The position numbers and the translations under genes are program-made. From Gaeumannomyces sp. JS-464 (Eukaryota; Ascomycota; Sordariomycetes; Magnaporthales; Magnaporthaceae), in assembly GCA_002197995.1 (NCBI GenBank), contig NGZR01000004.1:186001-250000 (forward strand): 64,000 nucleotides of DNA. Direction: 5' to 3'. Position 1 is the first letter of the stretch, and each line of letters starts with the position of its first letter. This document shows positions 57,151 to 64,000 of this stretch, piece by piece. The notes beneath the pieces are model-generated. The model was not told where the DNA came from and made no database searches. It saw only the letters and a program-made list of their open reading frames with translations.

Positions 57151-57694
57151 GAGCTGATCAAGGTAAGCGAGGTCGGCTCGGCTTGCCCGATACGATAAGG
57201 CGAACATCCGCATCAAGGAGGGCGCCCGCCCCGGTACCCGCGGGCGTCATCGATTGTTGATTGTTGGACGTTATCGCTGCTCTGGATACTATCCACACCA
57301 GCCGTGTTGGCGGGCAGGGGATGACTGGCGAACCCTGGCGAACACCCATGTGCCGCCTCCACTTGGGCCCTGGAACCCGGACTGCGACGGCACGACGGTA
57401 AGTAGTAGGGGTTCATCGGATATCGTGCCCTGAGCCGCTAGAGCCGGCCCATGGATATCCTGCTGCGGCCACTAGGTGGGCCAAGATTACGGAGCCTCAG
57501 TGGGGGCTTCATAGCACGATTCGTGCGTGCACATAATCAGGATGCGATTGGACGCCCGATTCAGGAAACGCCGCCGCACCGTCGCCAAGCCCCCTCCAGC
57601 CTCGCGAAGACGGGAGCCATTGATATCTCTTGACAAACAGATACAACACGTGTAAATACGGAAAATTTCTCTCCCTCCTGCCAGCTAGCCTGCG
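57151..57694. other. Intergenic region, no gene recognised
   Basis: 540 bp from the AT-rich element to the DUF7704-like gene. No supported frame. Promoter expected near the right end. Confidence 0.4.
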
Positions 57695-58149
57695 ATGCAG
57701 TCCGCGCGCGGCATCCCGACTTCTATCGAGTCGTGCTGCGCTGGGTCGACCCTGCCCTGGCGGCCGCAGGAGTCTTGCTGGCCGTGGCCGACCCGGCAAA
57801 GTACCTCTACACCATGACGCCGCACGTCGCCTACCATTCCGGCCTCCAAGTACTGCTCGACCAACTCGCCGGCACCTACTCCATGCTGGCCTTCAACGGC
57901 GCCGTCGTGCTGCGCGTGGCCGAGGACGTTCGGGTTTGGGACGCTTTGGAGCTGGGGATCCTGGTGTGCGATCTGCTTCACGTGTGGGCGACCGCCAGGG
58001 CGCTCGGCCTTGATGTGTTCCTGAACCCGGCCGCTTGGAGATTCGAGGATTGGACCAACCTCTTGACGCTTGCGGGGCTGGCCCTCACGAGGGTTTCGTT
58101 TCTGCTACGCCTGGGCTTTTCCCGGGACGCCAAGGCCAAGAGGCATTGA
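57695..58149 (+). CDS. DUF7704-like small membrane protein
   Basis: Small four-helix membrane protein of the type fungi carry in many copies (DUF7704); function unknown. ATG at 57695 gives MQSARGIP, and one missing G in CCCGACTTC near 57717 restores IPDFYRVVLRWVDPALAAAG, which matches the family's usual start (IPxFYRxxxxxxxPxxA). The remaining chain, with hydrophobic helices LAAAGVLLAV, MLAFNGAVVLRV, LELGILVCDLLHVWATARAL and NLLTLAGLALTRVSFLLRLG, ends in a basic tail KAKRH. About 151 aa, as usual for the family. Without the correction no in-frame ATG exists, since the frame opens directly after a TGA. Confidence 0.65.
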
Positions 58150-58490
58150 GTGGCTTGTTCGGGATACGCTTGACAGGTTGCCGGTAGGCATTGTACACGC
58201 AATAAGATCGCCAAATGCATCGTTGTCACATTGATCATTGCGGCTGGAGAAGACGGGGGGCTCAGGCCAGCTTGACTTCTTCATTGCCATATGGCCAAAA
58301 GTACAGTTTCTTGATATACGCCATGGATGAGATCCCATGTCAAAATGGCTTTTATTCGCTTCTATTCGCATCACGGCCAAGTGTGAAGTGCCATGTCTGA
58401 CATGTGTGGCGTGAGCTTTTACCTCTATTGGACATTTTGTCACATTGTCTGCTGTAAAGGTGGTCCTGCCTGCTCCCGTGGTTGCGGCCC
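58150..58490. other. Convergent intergenic region
   Basis: 340 bp between the 3' ends of the DUF7704-like and cystinosin genes. Nothing recognised. Confidence 0.4.
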
Positions 58491-59440
58491 CTAGTCCAAC
58501 CGCCTATCGGCCTCGCCGCGCTCCAGTAGCCCATCCCTCTCGCCGAGGCCCTTCTCCTTGCTAGGCGGGTAGAGGACATAGTGCTGTGTGAAGAAGACGA
58601 GGTCATACAGCATCGAGACGTTCCCGAGCGCGAACTTGACCGGGTTCCCCGTGATGCCGGACCAGTCGCCCTGCATGTAACTGTCAAGGCCCTGCTGCGC
58701 GATACTGAGCACGCCGCCCGAAAAGTCGAGCAAGATCTGCCAGATGCTCCAGCCCTGAGTGCTGCGGTTCCTCCAGTTGGCCACGATCTGCGGCGTGTAC
58801 TTGACGAGCGTGATGACGAGCTTGACGTAGCTGACAGCGTAGAACACGTCGAGCCAGCACCAGTCGCGGCGAGGGTCAACGGGCGGCAGCGACGGGTCGC
58901 CCTCGCGGGCCGCGACGACAAACGCAACGGCCAGCACGCCCGCGATGCTGCCCAGAGCTATGCCCAACATGAAGCGGCTCGGCCGCGTACTCCCCGGGGC
59001 GCGCTCGAAGCCGTGCCATAGGCCCGGGACGTACTGGCTTGCGGTGATGCTCGAGAGAAGGAGGGCGTGCGCGGCAAAGGTGATGTCATTGAACTGCACC
59101 GTCGGGGTCAGGCCGTGATTGCGGGCCGCGTACTGGCTGCGGATGACGGGCGAGTAGAACATGGCGGCGTTGAAGGCGAAATAGGCTGCGAAGCCTGTTT
59201 TTGGGTTGGAGCATGTCATTGATTTAGCGATTGTCCCCGATTGAGCCACGGCCGACGGGCAGCATGGACGGACGAGACGTCGTCAATCATACCCAGCGTG
59301 TTTATCAGGGGAAAGTCTACTGTGGTCCCCGAGGTCGACTTGCGGCGGTAGTTGAGCAGCGGCTGCGGGTAAAAGGAAAGCGACCAGCAGACAAAGTAGA
59401 TCCAGCCAAAGATGGCCGACACCACGGCGAGGAACCCCAT
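58491..59440 (-). CDS. ERS1: Cystinosin/Ers1-like lysosomal-vacuolar cystine transporter (PQ-loop)
   Basis: Seven-helix PQ-loop protein of the cystinosin family, which exports cystine with a proton from the vacuole or lysosome. Exons 59440-59293 and 59194-58491 (intron GTATGA...AACAG) give 283 aa. First PQ loop: SLSFYPQPLLNYRRKSTSGT, TVDFPLINTLGF; after the intron FAAYFAFNAAMFYS, as in cystinosin. Second PQ loop: SYVKLVITLVKYTPQIVANW, RNRSTQGWSIWQILLDFSGG, the family's hallmark. The last helix is GNVSMLYDLVFFTQHYVLY. The C-terminal tail is charged. No frame break. Confidence 0.92.
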
Positions 59441-61578
59441 GGCGTTAGGTGTTGAAGTGGATTAAAGAGAAAAGATTTCGACGGCTCAACTATCGCTTCC
59501 TCGACTCCCATCCAGCTCTGCCTTAGCCAGCTTCAAATGTCTAAAATTGGCTTAGCTTGAATGGCGAGCCCGCCTACCCACTGGAATTTTGTGATGCGGG
59601 AAGATCCGCGAGATGGAAATTATGCGCGACTCTGTTGGCGCGATGCACGCTCATGGATCTACCTAAATCTTGGCCTCATTATCTCAAGCTGACACCACAG
59701 TTGCACCTGGTTTGGATCTGTTTCGGATCCGACCTACGTGCATAAATGGGACAAGCTTCCATCTTTTTGCAAGTTTCACTGTCCCCCAAGCGAGGCCGCC
59801 TGTCGTTTTCTGCACTTTGTCTCTGTAACGTGACTTTAGGCGGAGGCGTTCATTCCAGGTACAGCGCGTGCCAATCTCAATCTCAAGCGCGCGATCCGCT
59901 AAGCGCCACCTGTTTAATGCGATTAAACGATTTTTACACCTGCTGTGCTGCTGTGCTGGGCACCCGCCGGAAAGATCGTAGCATGGATTGATCACAAAAT
60001 GCCCCCCGATGTCGATGGCCCGTGCACTTCACATGCCATGGTTCCGTTTACGTCCTTAGGTCTGGGACCGAGAGCCTTTACGCAGCACGCCAGCGCCCAA
60101 TTGATGGAGTGGGTCGCGAGGCGCGTATTTCACGAGACGATAAAACCTATGTGCTTGTCTCCTGCTTAATAACTACCCAGCCAATCCCGACGGCGTGGGG
60201 CATCGCTGCTGATGAGCCCAGCATGAAGAGCTACGATGGAAAGTTAACCCTGCCTCCGGAAGCCCTCGTATCCCACGACCGTGCAAGGGGATTTCCACCG
60301 AAGACCCGCGGCTCTACCCCCATTGGATTTAGGAACGGAACATCGCGAAATATTCACGAGCGGCGGCGCGCGTGGTGGGCTTCCCCCAATCGATACATCC
60401 AACCCCTAATCACCGAATCGCATCAATGCAACCAACAGGACCCTCAAGAGATGGAAAGAGCAAACCGGGGCGGAGCTGCCTTCCACCCCACGGTACAAGC
60501 ACGGCGTCCTACCAAGTTCGGCAGCACAATGGGCTCTGCCATGTGGAATTCATAGGCATCGCTTGATGGTCGGCACCGCGTGGCTCGCGACCCTTTGTAG
60601 GGCAGCCCAACATGCCGTACAGGTACATGGTAGGCTATCGCCCTTCGATGACTAGGCAGGTATATAAACCGGGCTGCTTTTCCTCCTCGATGCTTCTTTT
60701 TGATATACATGAACCGTATCCTGATCCTTGGCCGGCTATGAGGATCAAATTCTGATGCTTACACGTTTGTGACGGTAACCGGACCTATATGCCATCTTAA
60801 AAAAACAAAAAAAAAAAAAAAAAAAAAAAAACTCCTCATCAAGGCAACTCGTTCGATCACCAGCTCTTCGAGTTGACCGCTTTAGCAAGCCTGTTGCAAC
60901 TTGAGGTCGTGCGTGATCCTATCTGACGGATCGCGATACCTCCACACAATGACCTGCGGCCTTAGTGTCGTCCTGGTTGCTCCATTTTCACCACGCTTAC
61001 AGTGGAACTTCCAACCAATGGTCCCTATCCACAGTCAGTTGGTCACCATCACGGGGCTAAAGTTAATAAAGCGTCCAACCGTGCCAACAACCCGCCACCA
61101 CCCACCATGGCGTCACTGCGCTAAACAACGGGAACGCGTCAGGAAATACACAACGACAGCATGTACACAGGTGCTCACCGTCAGCCTGAACATCTATAAG
61201 AAGACGGCGTGTCCGACCTGTGCTGTATGGCTATCGCTTCCCAACTCGGCTCCCCATCCAGCTCTTGCCAACTAGAAATCCCAACCTAGGTGGCGTTCCC
61301 ATTTGGGTGGGTCTCAAGTGGCGGTGGGTGGTGCCTACCGCCTAGGTGCCGCCTGCCTCCGGTGAGCACGTAGGTACCTGGGCAGGAGATACCTCTAGGT
61401 ACCTTTTGATTTCTCAAACCATCCTCTCGTTCGGAAGACAACCGGGTGGTCGGACTGTTTACTCTCTTGATCTTTCAAACCGTTCTCTCGTTCGGAGGAC
61501 ACCTAAATCAGACCGTTTATCATCCCTCATATTCTTGCGTCTTGCCCAACTCCATCTTTCATTTAGGTACTGTCCAAC
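59441..61578. other. 2.1-kb divergent region, no gene recognised
   Basis: The longest gene-free stretch in the window. It holds a run of about 27 A at 60804-60830, a TATATAAA box at 60660-60667, and TACCTAGGTA-type repeats at 61341-61401. Near 61427-61500 a sequence of the type TTTCAAACC.TCTCGTTCGGA is repeated twice about 60 bp apart, just before the next gene. No frame has domain or splice support. Confidence 0.5.
61341..61401. repeat. CCTAGGTACCT-type repeat cluster
   Basis: Copies of CTAGGTGCC, TAGGTACCT and similar units, the same motif as at 8.4, 10.5, 13.0, 16.3 and 55.9 kb. Confidence 0.6.
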
Positions 61579-62159
61579 ATGTCCTCTCGTGGAGTCTACC
61601 TCGCTAAATACTGCCGATCGGCCAAGATCCGTGCCCACTTTGCCATCTTCATCCCCAGCGCTGGCTGTGATCGTCAGGATGTGGCTGAGACCTATCGGAC
61701 GCAACCTACCAATGGAACCATCATCCACGTGGTTGGCGAGCCTGTCATAGCCGGCTTCTCTCTCGAGTTCAAGCGCAACTACGAGTGCAGCACATCCCAG
61801 GACCTCAAGGGCCTTGTCTCGCTGGGCCAGGTTCGCTCCGAGGATGTGTACGAACCCACATCTACCACACGCGCCAAAGAGACCACGCCTCGGGGAAAGC
61901 TGGAGAGAGAGGGGCAACCAAGATTGCCCCGCCAAGGGGGGGCCAGAATCCCTGAGAGATGGGGTAAGCCATGTGCTCGGCTCATAGAGGTCGCCATAGG
62001 TGCTAACCTGATCTGCAACAGGTCACAACCAAGCGATGCCAAGAGTGGACTATGGAGTACCTCGAGTCGCTGGTCCAAGCCAACTACATCGATGCCAGCG
62101 CTGTCGACATTGCGCAGGCTGAGCGTGATCCTCCTGACCACAGTCTCCTCAGGAATTAA
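61579..62159 (+). CDS. Conserved fungal protein of unknown function (RCQEWTMEY family)
   Basis: Two exons, 61579-61963 and 62022-62159 (intron GTAAGC...GCTAAC...AACAG). It resembles a widespread Pezizomycotina family of about 190 aa with no known function. Landmarks: SSRGVYLAKYCRSAKIRAHF, AIFIPSAG, IIHVVGEPVIAGFSLEFKRN with Tyr, SEDVYEPTSTT, RGKLE, then RCQEWTMEYLESLVQANYID and ERDPPDHSLL at the C-terminus. Two undercalled runs (G4 near 61914, C3 near 61950) break the frame; adding one base each gives ATKIAPPRGGQNPLRDG and joins the second exon in frame (VTTKRCQEW). About 174 aa. No signal peptide or membrane segment. Confidence 0.7.
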
Positions 62160-62353
62160 GAGGATTGGGGAGTGTGTTGAGAAGAGCGGAGGTCCGTCAC
62201 ACCAACAGTGTCGCACATGGCCTCTAAGGCATATTGGTGCTTGTATTGTAATCCCCCAACCGTCCTATGTCGCGGTCCCCCAGTATTACGAAATTCTAGT
62301 GGGCTAGCTCGCCATTCGGGCTCCCTCGCACGCAGAAACGCCAATTTGGCAAC

Positions 62354-63385
62354 CTAGGGATGCCCCTTCCAGTCCATGTACTCTCCGACGGCGTCCCATT
62401 CCTCTTCGTACTGTTCCATCACTTGCTCAGCCCAGCCCTCGCTGCGCCATCCATGGTCATACTCCACCCCGTAAAGCAGCTTGCAGTACTCCCAGTATTC
62501 GGGATACCAGCCCGCCTGTTCCCAGTCGACAATACCAACGATCCGGCGAGGATCGTCTCCGTTTTCGTCGGAAATGATGATGTTGCCGATGGTGAGGTCG
62601 CCATGGGTGAAGTAGATCTCGCCTGTGTCGGAAAGGAAGTCTCGGTAGATATCCTTCGCAAATTCCTTAGATCCGGGATTCTGCCGGGTGGCAGCGGCGC
62701 CCAGCCAGTCGTTGAATGACCTGATGCTGAAGAAGGGGCCCTCTTCATAACCCAGTCTGAAGATTCTATCCTGGACATGGCCACCGTTGACGGAGCCTAA
62801 GATTCGGCGTTAGTAACGTCGAGGCATGGATAGGTGTCATTTTCGTGCGGCGTTCCCACGGTCCCAAGGCGCTAGACAGCCGAAAAAGCAAAACATACCA
62901 ATGAACCTGGAAGGAGACGAGCCTTGTGTGATGCTCCTCAGCGCCGCAATGATCTGGGCTAGCTGATCACAGATGGAGGCTTTATCCCCCAAGGTCAAGG
63001 AGTCCCATGCTTGCCGAAGCGTCTTGCCAGGTATCAGGCTCATGTAGATATAAACTTGCGCCCCGACCTTCCTCCATCCAAACACCTCGGGGACTGGGAC
63101 TTCGCCGGATGGAAGAGCTTGCCAGACTGCTCGCATTGACAGTGCCTCCTCAGTCCTGAGGTGGTCCGAGTGATCTGTCTTGACGAGAAGACCTAAGTGC
63201 TCAAACTTGGCGATCCCACTGCCTTCGCGCATGTCCGGGTTCTGCTGAATGATTTCCTCTGGGCTCGGTAGTTGCACCCCGTCCGACTGGAAGAACGACG
63301 TGTCGCGAAAGTCGACTTCGGCCAGGGAAGGATCTGGAAGCAGTGAGTGATCAATAAATGGCCGATTCGCTTCCGGTTCGGCCAT
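62354..63385 (-). CDS. Phosphotransferase of the APH/choline-kinase-like fold
   Basis: Fungal member of the aminoglycoside-phosphotransferase (APH) family, a kinase fold; substrate unknown, and antibiotic modification should not be assumed. Exons 63385-62899 and 62796-62354 (intron GTATGT...CTTAG) give 309 aa. Motifs: IAKFEHLGLLVKTDHSDHLR (Lys of the nucleotide pocket), QVYIYMSLIPGKTLRQAW (hinge), the Brenner-type catalytic motif YFTHGDLTIGNIIISDE and the metal-binding RIVGIVDWEQAGWYPEYWEY. The C-terminal 30 aa is acidic. All key residues (HGD..N, D of VDW) are present. No frame break. Convergent with the RCQEWTMEY gene, the stops being about 195 bp apart. Confidence 0.88.
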
Positions 63386-64000
63386 TGTGAGGGATGTGGG
63401 AAATATCAGAACTCGAGAGGAGACTGCAAGGTGGTAGGTGCAGCGCGATCATTGGTGCGACAGGTCGTAGGTGGGAAGCAAAGGGAACGGTGGGGGTCTC
63501 GGTCCTTATGCTAAGCACCAACATGCGTTCGAAGGTGATGTGTGTCGGGCAGACCAACATACCCGTGTGGGGGTGGCCCCTACTTGGTGGGTACCTATGC
63601 CACGACCGTGGAGGCGTTGGCGTACGTGGATTATTACGCTAACCACCTGCTGCACGGGCTCAAATATACCATTTATTTTGTTGATGGAGATGGCGTCTGC
63701 CGAACAAACTGGAAGTGGCTTTTGGTCGGAAATCAACCGTATCGCGCAGCGCATTAAACTTGGGACTAGACTCAGTTTAAGCTCTTTCAATCCAGCAAGA
63801 AGGATGCCTCCCCGGTTGGTCCCCGGCTGTCAGGGGGAAATGTTCGGAGCGCAGAGCGGGCTATCAATAAGAGGGGCGCATTGGTTCGAAACAAGTCAGC
63901 TGTGATTGACATTTCAGCGAACCTCCTAATGAGGGATCGAATATCCAGAGTAGGACATGTTTTGCGTGAAAATGGCTCCAGAACGGGGCCCACCCAACAT
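63386..64000. other. Window end, no gene recognised
   Basis: 615 bp upstream of the APH-type gene. It contains its promoter. No supported coding frame reaches the window edge. Confidence 0.4.

Noticed and set aside
60804..60830. A27 run considered as the tail of a processed retrocopy or LINE
   Set aside because: No coding remnant or target duplication is seen before it; long A runs also occur at 28.75 and 52.15 kb in unrelated settings.
62354..63385. APH-family gene considered as an antibiotic-resistance gene
   Set aside because: Fungal genomes carry many APH-fold kinases of unknown substrate; introns and sequence style fit a native fungal gene.

Overview
This window looks like nuclear DNA of a filamentous ascomycete (Pezizomycotina), most likely a GC-rich Sordariomycete. 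The reasons are short GT-AG introns of about 50-120 nt with CTRAY-type branch sites, typical filamentous-fungal families (HET domain, fungal rhodopsin-like membrane protein, GT90, GH78, DUF7704), dispersed TACCTAGGTA-type repeats, and an AT-rich block that looks like the product of repeat-induced point mutation (RIP). A member of the Magnaporthales would fit, but that is a guess. Genes are mostly single transcription units on both strands. There are no operons, CRISPR arrays or prokaryotic features, and I recognised no tRNA or rRNA.

Layout: 0.2-6.4 kb holds a Ccc1/VIT-type iron/manganese transporter, the ergosterol enzyme Erg27 and an OB-fold-like protein. 6.5-13.3 kb is an accessory island: a HET-domain gene, TAGG repeats, a solo copia-type LTR with a perfect 5-bp target duplication, a possible small secreted protein, an ankyrin-repeat protein and a TA-flanked MITE. 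14.1-17 kb holds an unknown protein and a rhodopsin-like membrane protein. 17.8-26.1 kb has a GH78 alpha-L-rhamnosidase, an AFG1-type ATPase and a GT90 glycosyltransferase. 26.2-51.3 kb is a housekeeping block: TRAPPC2L, an AT-hook protein, aprataxin/Hnt3, an atypical SDR, a Gln-rich nuclear protein, a DHX29-like DExH helicase, importin alpha, the telomere protein Pot1 and the cohesin subunit Scc3/STAG. 52.2-63.4 kb is again more accessory: a secreted copper amine oxidase, a decayed transposon with long inverted repeats, a DUF7704 membrane protein, a cystinosin/Ers1 transporter, a conserved fungal protein of unknown function and an APH-family phosphotransferase.

The main cross-cutting observation is that eleven or more genes, including the genes for Pot1, Scc3 and the DExH helicase, carry single-base frame breaks. 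Nearly all lie at a short run of one base, mainly G or C. Moving the run length by one restores a continuous protein and brings the total coding length to a multiple of three. I read this as a sequencing or consensus artefact rather than decay. The genes are therefore annotated as CDS with the breaks noted, not as pseudogenes.

I did not find a convincing new multi-gene system. The most discovery-worthy items are the OB-fold-like protein at 5.2 kb, the HET/ankyrin/transposon island, the long-TIR AT-rich element and the candidate secreted protein.
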